Below are positions 1 through 11,684 of a DNA stretch of 64,000 bases, in pieces; within the stretch, counting starts at the first letter, position 1, and each line of letters opens with the position of its first letter. The position numbers were made by a program, and so were the translations under genes. Under the pieces are notes generated by a model that was given only the letters and a program-made list of their open reading frames with translations, searched no databases and was not told the origin of the DNA. The stretch comes from Acidomyces sp. 'richmondensis' (Eukaryota > Ascomycota > Dothideomycetes > Mycosphaerellales > Teratosphaeriaceae), in NCBI GenBank assembly GCA_003545705.1, contig QVLQ01000008.1, forward strand, positions 310,001 to 374,000. The letters run 5' to 3'.

Positions 1-2459
1 GCGATCAGAAGCTCGTCATCGATCCCAACAACATCAAGGTGCTCGCAAAAGACTTCATGATCTCAATTAACAAGATCGTCCCGTCGTCGGAGCGGTCGGC
101 AATGTCTGGCGCCGCGCCGTTGAAAAGGGATATTGAGCCGCTGCTGCGGAAGTATCTCCACGAGGTCAGCAGCCGCATTGACGAGGCGATCCCGCGCAAA
201 CGCAAAGTCACCGCGCTCGAAGAGGCAATGTACGACAACCGAGATGAAGATGACGGGTTCGAGCGGGAGACCATGCAGCGACATTTTGAATCTTCTCGCA
301 TTTTCCGGCCGCGCTTGCTTATCTGGGGTTTGCCCGGCATGGGCCAGCAGTATCTGGGATCGGCACTTTTGAGTAAATTCGAGGGCTTGCACGTGCAGAG
401 CTTCGACATGGCCACTCTCCTGAAGGATTCCACGAGGGTAAGTGTCGAAGACGAAAGTGACGCATTCTTTCGATCAGATCAGCTAACCACTTTCCAGTCT
501 CCCGAAGCTGCCATCGTTCAACTCTTCGAGGAGGTTAAACGCCACAAGCCCAGCGTTATCTATCTGCCCGACGTCGACTTATGGTACGACACGCTAAGTG
601 ATTCTGCCGTCAGGACCTTCACAGGTCTGCTGAGGAGTCTCCCCCCAACAGACCCCATCTTGCTCCTCGGCATCATGGGGCGTGAGCCCAACCGTGACGA
701 CGAGACTGATAAAAAGATGTTGTCTGATCTTTTTGGATACTCGCAAAAGAATCAGTATCCGTTGAAGCGGCCGGATAAACAGGCCCGGAAGGAGTACTTT
801 GCGCAAATCATCGACTATATCCGCAAGAAGCCCACCGATTTTCCGGATGCAGGGGCACGGAAGAGGCGCAAACTGGATGTGCTTCCCGTCGCTGAGGTGC
901 CAGAAGTTCCGCGCGGTCCGACCAAGGCAGAATTGAAAGCACAGAAGAAGAAAGATCGACAGACGCTGAACATGCTCAAGCTGCACATCCAGAGCGTGAT
1001 GGATCAGATCAAGTTGAAGTATAGAAAGTTCAGAACGCCTATCATAGATGATGCTGCGATCAGCTACCTATATGATGAACAAAACCCCGAGTTGGTCACC
1101 ACCGATCTCACCGAAGAACAGAGGCAGCAGCAACGGCTGTTCCGGCCCTACGAGTTGGATAAGGATGAGAAAGGTGTGGCAGGCCTGCGTGAAGTCGCGA
1201 GCGGCAAATTTTATTACAACCTGGAGATCGTCACGATCGAGAAGCGCCTGTCGAATGGCTACTACAAGCGACCGAAGGACTTTCTAGGGGATATCAAGCG
1301 TCTGGCCAAAGACGCTCGGACCTCTGGTGATCAAGATCGAACGCTGAAGGCGAATGAAATGCTCGCCAACGTCGAAGTGGACATGGCTACGCTTGAACAG
1401 CAACAACCCTTGCTCGTCGCGGAATGCGAGGCGGTCTACGAACGCGAGCAAGAGCGCGAACGAGAGCGCCAGATGAAATTCCGCGAAGCGCAGCGCCAGG
1501 GTGAACCCGTCCCGAAAGTCTTCCCCAACGTCCCGCCACTGAATGCGTCCAAGACTACGACTGAATCCACCGGCCCGGTGGTCTTGGGGCAAGAAGTTCC
1601 GGGCAAGCCCTCCCTGTTCCCCGTGACGCCGAGTCGATATCCCACAGGGTCAATGTTCAATCCGTGGAGCACGACAAATGGTGGGAGTCATCCTTCGAAT
1701 TACACGAACGGGGACACCGGGCCGTCTCGACCACCCATTCCGCCGGAGGATTCAGAGATGATGCTCGACAGCCAGGCCGACGAGCGTGGTTGGCAAGGTA
1801 GTCCCAGCCATACGCAAGGTCAGCGGTCGCAGAAAAGCGTTCACACCCAGATTGCGCATGGCTCGCAGGTGGAGCAATATCACAACAGCGCGTCGACGAC
1901 GACTTCCGGGCAAAAGACTAGCGACAAGAGCACGGGGACGACGAGGAGCAGCGGCCCTCTTTCGTCCGTTCAATCCAACGGAGTCGTGCGCCCCGCCACC
2001 ACCAGCAATTATCCCATCATCGAGCCTGTGGTCGGCGGCAGCCTGCCCGACACCCAACCGGAAGCGCATTCGTCCTCCTGGCAGTCTCAGACTTCGCAGC
2101 CGTCTTCGCAGCAAATGCCTCCCCCCCCACCCGCGGCATCTGCACCGGCTCGGCAGAGTTCCATCCACTCGATGCTCAACAACCCATCCGAGGACGGCCC
2201 AGAGGAAGCGACGACGACCACTCCGCACTTTTTCCTGGAAGAACCATCGCTGAGACTACTGCACGACAGCCTGACGGATCGAAGCAGCGGCATGTCGGTC
2301 GAGCAGCTGGAGCAAGTGTACGCAGCGCTGATGAACGTCATTTGGGATTCGCGTGGGGACTGGAATCGGAATCATGTAGTGAAGGAGGTGCAGGATGCGT
2401 TTAATGAGACAGTAAGGGACGTAGAGGTAATGCAAGAAATTCTGAGGCCGAGTCAATGA
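1..2459 (+). CDS. YTA7: Yta7/ATAD2-type bromodomain AAA protein, 3' part
   Basis: The gene runs in from the left edge. Exons are about 3..437 and 498..2459, giving 798 residues in the window. The intron 438..497 (GTAAGT, branch-like gctaac, CAG) is 60 nt and has no stop, so a simple ORF call reads through it. Near 327..344 the motif GLPGMGQQY stands where a Walker A would be; it lacks the GKT lysine, as in the inactive second AAA module of the Yta7/ATAD2/Abo1 family. A bromodomain-like segment follows at about 960-1330 (KFYYNLEIVTIEKRL, YYKRPKDFLGDI). The C-terminus is long and Ser/Gln/Pro-rich. Family role: a nuclear ATPase that binds histone H3-H4 and tunes nucleosome density. The first AAA domain must lie upstream of the window. 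It converges with the next gene. Confidence 0.85.
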   Translation, partial: DQKLVIDPNNIKVLAKDFMISINKIVPSSERSAMSGAAPLKRDIEPLLRKYLHEVSSRIDEAIPRKRKVTALEEAMYDNRDEDDGFERETMQRHFESSRIFRPRLLIWGLPGMGQQYLGSALLSKFEGLHVQSFDMATLLKDSTRVSVEDESDAFFRSDQLTTFQSPEAAIVQLFEEVKRHKPSVIYLPDVDLWYDTLSDSAVRTFTGLLRSLPPTDPILLLGIMGREPNRDDETDKKMLSDLFGYSQKNQYPLKRPDKQARKEYFAQIIDYIRKKPTDFPDAGARKRRKLDVLPVAEVPEVPRGPTKAELKAQKKKDRQTLNMLKLHIQSVMDQIKLKYRKFRTPIIDDAAISYLYDEQNPELVTTDLTEEQRQQQRLFRPYELDKDEKGVAGLREVASGKFYYNLEIVTIEKRLSNGYYKRPKDFLGDIKRLAKDARTSGDQDRTLKANEMLANVEVDMATLEQQQPLLVAECEAVYEREQERERERQMKFREAQRQGEPVPKVFPNVPPLNASKTTTESTGPVVLGQEVPGKPSLFPVTPSRYPTGSMFNPWSTTNGGSHPSNYTNGDTGPSRPPIPPEDSEMMLDSQADERGWQGSPSHTQGQRSQKSVHTQIAHGSQVEQYHNSASTTTSGQKTSDKSTGTTRSSGPLSSVQSNGVVRPATTSNYPIIEPVVGGSLPDTQPEAHSSSWQSQTSQPSSQQMPPPPPAASAPARQSSIHSMLNNPSEDGPEEATTTTPHFFLEEPSLRLLHDSLTDRSSGMSVEQLEQVYAALMNVIWDSRGDWNRNHVVKEVQDAFNETVRDVEVMQEILRPSQ

Positions 2460-2903
2460 GAGCGCTAGGTTGGTGAGGGGAGAGGGTTTAGCTTGTTTTC
2501 TGGTTGGAAATCGCTGCTGATTGGAATATCGCCGCTGGTCAAACGACATTTCTGTAATAACAGACTCGGATAAATGTGGGTCGAATACGTCCAACCACTT
2601 CTTGCTGAGCAGATGCCGCTGGTCAGTTACCACTGCATCTACATGGCTGGTTGCACGCAGCATGATAAGATCTGTTGATGGATACCCTCCTGGTCATCCG
2701 CTGCGCATCAAACAACTCTGGGCGACGGCGAGTCTTGACCTGGCCTGCATAGATAGGATGCTCGAATACTTATTAGAGGTACATTTGAAGCTGTATCAAC
2801 ATCCCATTACGTTCCCGCAACGAGTGCTACGTAATCTCCCTAAAGTATTCAGACTGAAGATCCCAACTCAGAGGAAGCAAGAGACGTCGAATCTACCCTT
2901 CGA
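2460..2903. other. convergent intergenic region
   Basis: 444 bp lie between the 3' ends of the Yta7-like gene and the NmrA-like gene. A plus-strand open frame at 2521-3153 runs antisense into the NmrA-like gene and shows no recognisable protein character. I see no RNA gene or repeat here. Confidence 0.5.
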
Positions 2904-3816
2904 TTATCCTCCGACCAGCCCATCAACAACTTCCTGCAAGTCTTCATCCTCCAATCCGAGCAATTCCATCGCGAAGTCCTTCCGTGCAGTCCAGTCAGCG
3001 TCAACGGTGCCGAGGTACCATACCAATTCTTCAACCGCATCTAGACTCCCCTGGTCAGCCTTCGCCATCTCCGCCTCCTTGAAAGCCTCTGCATCGAGTT
3101 TCCTCACTTCCCAATTCCGGCGCGATGCCTTCTCAAAAGCCGCCACCACCTGAATTTGCGTCATGCAGAAACTCTGCACGAACAACATCCGATTAGCAGT
3201 GCGCTCCGGGCGTTGCAACACCCGCACAACCGCCTCACCGATACGGGAGAGCGTACTAAAGGAGACTCTGTACTCCCCTTCATCCAAGACGTCGGAGCGG
3301 TGTTCTTCTGGGAAGATGTGGATGAACGGTAAACTCCAGTCGAAGAAATGGCCGCAGGTGAGGCTCGTCCAACTGAACGCGTCAGGGTCATCAAGGTGCT
3401 GGGTGAGGTGGATCAGGTGCCTCCGCACCTCCGTCTTGCCCTTGAAAGAGTGGAACTAATTGCTGCGCCTGTGGGCTCGAAGAATCGCACGACCCGAAGT
3501 CGGCGGGGATGAAGCGGCGGACACTGGCTTGGATACTGGCGTCTGCGACGCACATCTGGAGGTCACGCATCCTTCCTCTGACGGTTAATACGGCTGCGTC
3601 CGCGCCTTGCAATGCATCCTTCAGGGCGAGCGTGTCCATATCGTCGGATATCCGGGCGAGCTGGACGCCGGGCGGGTATGAATTGGAGGAGCGGGACGAT
3701 GAGCGCTTGAGAATTTTCAACCGGTATCCCGCTGAGAGAAGGGCGTGAAGGACGGCAGGGCCGAGTTTGCCGTCAGCCCCTATGAGAGCGACTTCCTGGG
3801 TGGGGGAGGGGGCCAT
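2904..3816 (-). pseudogene. NmrA-like / isoflavone reductase-type protein, single frameshift
   Basis: The N-terminal part (3816 down to about 3448) starts with a Rossmann nucleotide-binding motif (VALIGADGKLGPAVLHAL) and continues to RFIPADFGS, typical of NmrA-like/isoflavone reductase-like proteins that use NAD(P)H. The C-terminal half continues one frame over, down to the TAA at 2904. The two frames join at plus-strand 3445-3447 (AAA; TTT in the coding strand): dropping one T would continue a normal family sequence. No GT..AG intron fits at this point. So this is either a recent one-base insertion that inactivates the gene, or a sequencing error. The combined length of about 303 residues is normal for the family. 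The substrate cannot be told from the sequence. Confidence 0.7.
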
Positions 3817-4153
3817 TTTCCACTGGACTTGACTAATGCGCTGGAGGATTGGGAGATGCCGCTTTGATCAGGGAGGGGTGAGTTCGAGACGGTATTTCAT
3901 TTTGAAGAGATATAAGCAACGTTGACTCTTCTTCCGAGACGACGCCGGATGTATGTAAATATATTCGTGCCCAGATCGATTCACTCCCTACGACAAATCT
4001 TAGCCAGGTCTAGAGCGGATTGTGATCGTCGCTACGTCGGTCTCAGTATTGCTGTGATCATGTCTCTTTGGTTTATCGGTTCGCGCAGGTTGACCGCAAA
4101 ACTTCTATTTCCAGTGTGAGAGACGTAACCAGTGTGAGAAACGTGGCCGAGAC

Positions 4154-5050
4154 TCAGAATAAGTCGAAGAGGAGCATTGTCTCCTGACCAGATCCCTCGT
4201 GAAGCTCCATCAGGCTCTCTGCAACGACCGAGTAAAAATCGTTCGCTGCGAAGCGACCAATTCCCGGTTGCGCGATCAAGCAATCGACTCGTTTGCGAAT
4301 GTGCTTCAGCATGAGCCTCCCCTCCAACGAGTTGACCATGCGCCCTTGCTTCTGATGGATGTACGTGACCGCCCGGTTTGCTCTCTCGTCAAAGTCCACA
4401 TGGTAAATGATGGAATTGGGCTGACGGAAGCCTAGCTCATGATGATCTTTCTCATAGCAGAGATGAATTTCTAGGTGCCGGATCAACAACAGCTTCTCCG
4501 CATCGAGACGGGTGAACCAGGTCGTTATGGAGGATGAGTCGGCGTCGCGTCCGGGATGTACGATGATCGGGAAACGGTAGCAGGCATAGAACAAGGACAG
4601 GCTCTCCTTTCGAACCAACCTGGACAGTCGCATCAAGGGAGGTTCGTGCGGCGGTATCGGTTTATAGTAGAAAGAAGGGGGATATGGCTCGCCATTTGGT
4701 CGAGGAAGATGAAAAGGCGTGAGCCGTTGAGCCCCCCAAAGTTCGATATACTCCTTGTAAATCTGCTCCCGCAGCTCCGGGGGCAAATCGTAAAACGTAA
4801 CCCTGCCCGCAGCAGAGCCTTTCGTTCGAGACGGTGTCTTCATCTCTATCGTTCGCCGGATGCCAACATGCAACATGGCTCGCAGTCGGCTCATCGGCCT
4901 TGCAAGGCTCTTATAACTATCATCGTCGCTTCCGGGTGGTAGCAAGCCATTCTTTCTGGCTTCACGCCGCCAGTCCTCCCTTTCTTCAACGCAGCATTTT
5001 GCAAGTATCCTCCGGTCACGGTACATTTCAAGATGGCGATCTGTATGCAA
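4154..5050 (-). CDS. hypothetical protein with an F-box/2EXR-like helix
   Basis: A 298-residue frame without introns. Residues about 85-100 read FYDLPPELREQIYKEY, the pattern that opens many fungal 2EXR or F-box-like proteins. The rest (for example SRLVRKESLSLFYACY, the 'seen in many fungal unknowns' segment) fits the same broad group, whose functions are mostly unknown. The start is uncertain: several Met codons (near residues 53, 58 and 69) lie before the conserved part, and an upstream exon is possible. It lies head-to-tail with the NmrA-like gene, 337 bp away. The function is not known. Confidence 0.6.
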   Translation of the reverse strand: MHTDRHLEMYRDRRILAKCCVEEREDWRREARKNGLLPPGSDDDSYKSLARPMSRLRAMLHVGIRRTIEMKTPSRTKGSAAGRVTFYDLPPELREQIYKEYIELWGAQRLTPFHLPRPNGEPYPPSFYYKPIPPHEPPLMRLSRLVRKESLSLFYACYRFPIIVHPGRDADSSSITTWFTRLDAEKLLLIRHLEIHLCYEKDHHELGFRQPNSIIYHVDFDERANRAVTYIHQKQGRMVNSLEGRLMLKHIRKRVDCLIAQPGIGRFAANDFYSVVAESLMELHEGSGQETMLLFDLF

Positions 5051-8000
5051 AGGTCATTAAAGGTGGACAGTTTGTGTCAAAACATAATGAGTTCGACGTC
5101 CCATATCTTGATTGTTCACTTGATTCAATCAAGATCGCAACAAGAGGTTGGAAGCGCTGTACTGATGCCTTCGAACCCGAAAGCCAGCATGTATCTAATG
5201 GCCTATATTTCTATGGTTCGTCGGCTGATTTCCTGGGTACTGTTGCTATGTCGTAGCAGAGCAGAATCTGTGCTTGCGGAAGCGGAGCTCAGCCAATCAG
5301 CAGTGCAAATTACCAATCCTCTTGTTGGCTTCATCTTTCCCGATTGTATAATACTACATGGATCTCTTCGTGCTACGAACGCTGCTGCAACGATAATACA
5401 TGTCGGCGTAGGAACACGGCATGATATTGTCGGGGTAGATTCTCCACGAGTGGTAAAAGATGACCAGAAGATCAAATAGCTATAGAGTGAAATATCAACA
5501 AAAGTGCCCAGATATGAGTTATTCGACAACCAGATCTATGCAAGCTGGCCACAGAAGAAGTCGTTACGGGCCCGAAGAATTGCCTTATACTTGAGCGCCG
5601 ATTGAATATGATTAAATTTTATAGATACTCACGTCTATCAAGACGACTGCTGGAGATTAAACGCGCAATAACTGTGGGTGACAGGAACTTGGATCCTGTC
5701 TTTGAGGCTCAGGTCGTATGCGTTCACAATCCGCTGTTTACGCATCCGACGTTTCCCACCCTTTACTTGCGGATAAGAATTTTACCCGGTCTTCTGATTA
5801 GACAATCGAAGCAGTCAGATAATTAAACTATTATCGTCGAGACTATTTGATTAGAGTTTGTTTGCGGAGATGGTAGCAGCATCACTAGTCATTACCTTGA
5901 TTTGATTCGGAAGGATGATGGACGTTGACCAAGAAACTTTGAGATTCCAATTTGGATACCATTAAGTCAGGGATGAATCGTTTCATCCTTGATACCTCAG
6001 GGACATTGTATTTAATGCAATAGTCCCATTCTGCTCTGTATCGGCGTGTAAAGCATAGTATGAAAGCTTTGACAAAAGAACTTTCTCTTTTTCAAAGGCT
6101 GAAAGCCGAAAAATGCATTTGGCTAAATTAAGGAATGCTCGTGGCTCTTGTTAGCTGAAATCGCAGAGTGGGAGAGGGCAACTCGAGGATCGTTGGAAGT
6201 TGTGTCATTCAAACTGACTGGGAGGCCGCTATTGCTAAATGACATTGCTCCTGCTTCAAAACAGATGTAATATCGGTAGCTTCTGCAATCGAATTAGCAT
6301 GCCGACATAGCCTTGTATAACCCAGACGTGCTTTTCTGAGCGAGCTTCGAAGAGTTTTTATGGCTGCAGCGGATTTTTTCCTTTTTCACAGCGCAGCGAC
6401 GAACTTCATGAGCTGATATGTTGAAGACTCTGATTATTGCTGACATCTAAATTTGCGTTATCCCATGTCTATTACGACATGCTCGAGCGAACTAACGAAA
6501 TTGATACCATGACGACCGTCCTGGCCATGGTTATTTCGGACATTAATATTGATATACGTCTGGAAGATCGAGTGAACTAGGCTCAATAAAAGTTTAGGAC
6601 CTCGCTAATTACAGTCTTCCTGCCAGAACTCTTCCTAGAAGTCATGGTCTAGATACGCTGGGCTTATTCTCCGACTAGGATCGGTACAGACCAGCTGATT
6701 CGTGTGTAATCCGGGCAGCATATCTCCTAATGACGTAATTTTAAAATAGAGTGCTTGATATGTAAGTAACCGATCTTGTCTGTGTATTTAATTGAAATGG
6801 CGACTAGGTCGGGCGTTCGCCTGAGCCATATTCTTGGTGCAATCAAGTCAATTTACCTGCTCTCCCACGAGGTTTTTTGAATACATATCGAGAACCACCC
6901 TATCATGAACTGTATCACAGGCATTCTCCTGCAGATATTCCATAATTCCAACGGTGCCGTGCAATGCTCGCCTAAGCCCATATGATATGGAAAGGATTAA
7001 TCTTACTTGTTTTTCTCTTTTTTGTTTAGACCTCTGCCTGTGTGTCAAGCCTATCTTATTTGATCATAATCTCATCACAGAAGGTCCCTAAATAAGTAAC
7101 GGCATCTTGATAAGTTAGCACTTGCTGCATCTTATACACGAAATAACACATGTACCAAAATCTTGGCCACGGCTCGTGTCCAAAAAAGGTATTATTGGAG
7201 CAGAATGAACACCGGGAAAACACTCGTGGATTATGATATCGTCTTAAAAGCACCGTCGCCGCTTCTCGATCCTCTTGCCCGCCCCTCTACCCAACCTCTC
7301 TCCTTCCCCCGTTCTTTCGTTGTATGCTGTCCGGTTCGCTATCAAATACTGAATTTTCCCTGAATCGAATTATATCTGCTAAGCTGCTGCTTTCGGAAGA
7401 CTCATATGAAGACAAGACTATACCTTCGTCAAACGTTCATATTTTGCCATGTGGGAAATGGCGCATGAGTGAACTGAAAGCTTATTTCGAAATTCTTAAT
7501 CAAGGGTGGAGGAATGGTTGTCCTAACTAGAACCATTCCATCACTACATATGGCTTATGCTGGGCAGATATGTGTACGTTGAATTGCGGCATGGCTATCC
7601 AATCATTGTTGCCTATATTCTAAGATACCGTCAGAGGTGTCAGAACTGAAAATATTGTCACTGTCGAAGCGGAATGCACTCACTTGCGTAACGAAAGTGT
7701 GGAGGATCAGCACTCAGGTCATGAATATGTGGATCAGATTTTTTTGCTCGTGGAAGAGATTGAGGGGCATCGAATAAACTCGAGAGATCTTAAGTGGACT
7801 GGTACAACGTGCTAGTGAGTGGCGTTGAATGTATTTGCCGGAAATGTTTCTATCGGCTTCCCACTCCCGTGCTAATCACCACGGTTTGATCTATTGCCGC
7901 CTCTGCTTTCGTACATTGAATATGAACTTGCTGTCTAGGTACGTGATATAGAGGTTTTGCGACAGAATTTTTATTTCGTTGTTCTCCAACTAGCCTTTGC

Positions 8001-9403
8001 CTTCAATAAAACAACCAAGTCATATAGCTGCGCATATGTGCCTGCTTCACTCGAATCATCTCCAATTGACCCATAACTGGTGTTATGAAGTCTCCCATGA
8101 ATATCATTTCATCACTGGGCAAATCCTGGGCAGAATATCGCTGTCATTCATGGCAAGCGTGCCGACTGCATATTCTCTTATAGGTATCATTGGCATACCC
8201 ATCGATGGTCAAATTCAAGGCTCGCTCACAAAAAAAGAATATTGAGCGAAACTCTTATCGCAAGACGTTCCCATGATGATCACCACAGGTCTGCATTCGT
8301 CTGTTTCACCCAGCGTATGCTCACAGAACCAATTCCCTGTGAAAGATTCGTGGCTCTAGAGAACAAACAATCTTTAGGATAGTGGACGGAATCTGATTGA
8401 AGACTCAGTATGTTCGATATTTCTACAATGATGTAATAAGAGTCGTTCTCAGGGTGAACTTTTCGTGCGCTTCGCGTTAAGCCAGAGGCTTACAAGCCGC
8501 GCATTTGGCGGGAAAGCTGTGTCCTCTGACGACACTGCCGTATTATCTTCCTAAGACAGTCGGATGTTTTCGATTTGGACAGTATACTCGAAAAACTCCC
8601 CCTCACTTTGCACTTAAGGAAGCTATGCCATGCGGATTGCGGTCTATCAGCCCAATAGCCACAAACGAAATGGATGAGACTGTCTTTCTTTCGTCAATGT
8701 GTGGCCACTCCATGGCCGTGAGGTCAGGGGTATCCGAAATGCTTGCTGCATTACATCACAAATGAGAGTAGATATCTCTGTATGATACTGTTCTCGGCTT
8801 TCTCTTCGCAGTAAATATGACATGATGCTCAGATAGGTGTCCAGACGCAAAGCCGCAATGGACTAGAATATTCGTACTCATATGTATCAAACAAAGACAT
8901 ATGGCTACATACAATAATTCCAGAATTGGGTTTCCCGCTGGCATATTCCTGTGATCGGTCTATTCCCGCGTATGAAGCGTTTACATTGCAGATGGAGTTA
9001 TGGCTACAAATCTAGTGAGTAGTGGTGATAAATCACTTGTGTAAGGCATCTCAGAGGCATGCGTATCCCGGCTGTATGCTGATTCTACAGCAGATACGCT
9101 TTGGGATATAAGATGTATAAGGGGTTTATCCATCGTTTTGTTGTCCTATGCGCGTCTTCAGATATGTTGATGGTTCGTCTTAATCGTCGAATTGTTATGT
9201 CGCTAAAACACAAATCCCACTATTTTTCTTATCCTCTCCCGCCCATCGAAACGTGGGTGTATGCTACACAGGGATTCGATGGCCATTTTTCTCCTGCATG
9301 TAGATACTTTGCGTGGAAATCCAAGCAATGACACGAACTTTGCTTTCTCAGCTTTTCCTACGCTACTATACCTTTAAATCAAAAAGACAATCTCAAGCAC
9401 TGC
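5051..9403. other. 4.35-kb gene-free stretch
   Basis: Open frames here are short (under 150 codons), overlap on both strands and show no recognisable domain. The sequence is moderately AT-rich. I see no tandem repeat, terminal inverted repeat or transposase remnant. A pyrimidine-rich run near 7246-7320 resembles a fungal promoter or 5' UTR but has no convincing gene behind it. Diverged relics may be present that I cannot recognise by eye. Confidence 0.45.
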
Positions 9404-11102
9404 ATGAGTGGCATATATGAACGGCTTCGCAGCTGGATGGGTGGCCGAGGTGGCATCTCTCATAAATACGTTTTGCTGAGCCACGATGGCGAGAATCAAG
9501 CCAAAGCCACATGGCAAAAAGATTGCTACCTCGCATTTACCATGTTCCTAGTGCTGGCTGCCCTGACTGGTCTTCTTGTGTCTAGGTGAGTGCCAGACAT
9601 CTCTTTCGATATTGCGGCGAGAGTGACGAGAGGTATGCAGCACGTTTCCGCACTTCCTAGTGCCTACCCATGAGCAGTGTGGCACCCTATATCACGAAAC
9701 TCAGTGCGACGATGGATATAGTCAATTTTGGGGTGAGAATATGTGATACGTGTGGATGAGCATGCTCTTCGTCTGATGGCTCCCCATTAGGCCAGTACAG
9801 CCCCTACTTCAGCGCCCCAACTGATATTAAAGACGAATTGCCAGAAGAATGTGAGATCACGTTCGTTCAGATCATATCGAGGCACGGTGCTCGTGACCCG
9901 ACGAGCAAAAAATCCACAGAATATAACGAGACCATTCAGAAATTAAAGGCGAACGTGAAAAATTTCCGTGGGCCGGCTGCTTTCCTCGCCTCTTACGAAT
10001 ATACGCTGGGTTCGGACCAACTTACGGCGTTTGGGCAACAGGAAATGATCAATTCCGGAATCAAATTCTACCATCGATATGAGAATCTGGCGGGCCAATA
10101 CACACCTTTCTTTCGCTCGTCTGGTGAAGCTCGGGTGGTTAAGAGTGCCGAAAGCTTCGCACAGGGCTTTCACATAGCAAAGCTTGCCGACAAGAACGCA
10201 TCCAAATATGACTCGGCCTTTCCTTATCCGCTAGTTATCATCCCGGAGGTTGAAGGCGAAAACAATACATTGCATCACGAATTGTGTACCGCGTTTGAAA
10301 ACGGCACAGACAGCAATATCAGCAACAATGCTCAAACAATCTGGATGAAAATATTTGTCCCGCCCGTTCAAATGCGTCTCAACTCTCATCTAGCGGGTGC
10401 TAATCTATCCCTTGAGGAGACGATTGATATGATGGAATTGTGCCCTTTCAATACAGTGGCCACACTTAATGGTTCTATCTCTCCATTTTGCCGGCTCTTC
10501 GAGCGAGATGATTGGTATAATTATAACTATTATGCAACGTTAGGGAAGTACTACGGATATAGCTATGGCAACCCTCTCGGTCCTTCTCAGGGGGTTGGAT
10601 TTGCCAGAGAACTGATTGCTCGTTTGACAGATGAACCGGTGCAGGATGGCGCCAGCATCAACAGCACTCTCGATGCAAGCAACGCCACCTTCCCTCTAGG
10701 CAAGAAATTGTATGCCGATTTCAGCCACGATAATGACATGACTGCCATTTTCTCGGCTCTTGGCCTGTATAATGGCACTAAGGCACTGCCAAATACAACC
10801 GTGGTGGAAGCTTGGCAAGTTAATGGGTATAGTGCTGCTTGGACCGTGCCTTTTGCCGCAAGAGCATACTTTGAGAAGATGCGTTGCAGAAGTCATGAAG
10901 AAGAGCTTGTGCGAGTCGTTATGAATGATAGGATCTTACCATTGAGCCAATGTGGCGGAGACCAGCTAGGTCGCTGCACGCTTACTGATTTCATTAACAG
11001 CCTCGGCTTCGCAAGGTGAGTTGAGACAATTGTCGAAGGTGAATCCTTTCATTAATGCACAGGATTAGGGCAGATGGAGGCTGGAGCACATGTTTCTCAT
11101 AG
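9404..11102 (+). CDS. histidine acid phosphatase (phytase family), N-terminal membrane anchor
   Basis: Four exons fit in frame: 9404..9585, 9641..9732, 9791..11015 and 11063..11102, giving 512 residues. The catalytic RHGARDPT motif is at about residue 122 and the acid/base SHDND motif at about 403, so the active site of the histidine acid phosphatase clan is complete. Cysteines are spread as in fungal phytases, including a C-terminal one just before the end (WSTCFS) that only appears when the last small exon is used. Instead of a signal peptide, the first exon encodes about 40 charged residues and then a hydrophobic segment (about 43-60), suggesting a type II membrane protein with the catalytic domain outside or in the vacuole. 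The family releases phosphate from phytate or other phosphomonoesters. Confidence 0.85.
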
Positions 11103-11684
11103 AAATCCGTCTGCAGCTGCACCTTTTATGATCTTTGAGTCTTGAGCGTGTGTCTAGACTCGTGGATTTGCTAATAATTGCAAAACGTTTTCGACACAAT
11201 GGGAGTCACAGTCGCCTGTATGTGAATGCTTCATCGACCGTATTGACCACATATATGTAAACTTAATAACGGCGTCCCTGTCTAAAGGCCGTGCTCTCAA
11301 ATGCCACCCTCCGGTAGCCACAGGCTATCTCCTCTCGTCAGCATCCCGACGACCAGGTTGGCACCGTGACAATCACCCACGCATCTTCATAGCTTTGCAC
11401 GGATTATCCGGTACTGTCCGGTGCAAAGGAAACACAATGATTGGGCCGCTGTCCTGGTGGTCTCAGGCACCTCACCAGACCGAAACTGATGCGGGGTACT
11501 GAAGTGGCACGCTGCTATAAAACACCTGAGATCCTCGGGGAAGCTGAAATTTGTCGAGAGGGGGCTATATTCTTTAGGAAGTGTTTTAAGCACGTAAGAT
11601 ACTAGAATCGATCCACATTCTTGTCACGTCTTCAATCAAATAGTGGATTTACTTACAATTCTAAATATTATTGCATCCCCCAAA
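11103..11684. other. intergenic, upstream of the serine hydrolase gene
   Basis: 582 bp between two plus-strand genes. It should hold the terminator of the phosphatase and the promoter of the next gene. I recognise no specific element. Confidence 0.4.

Noticed and set aside
2521..3153. 210-codon plus-strand open frame
   Set aside because: It runs antisense to the NmrA-like gene, has no recognisable protein character and is most easily explained as its shadow.
5033..5479. 148-codon frame with hydrophobic stretches
   Set aside because: It begins inside the upstream hypothetical gene on the other strand, has no family match and an overlapping frame of similar quality on the minus strand.
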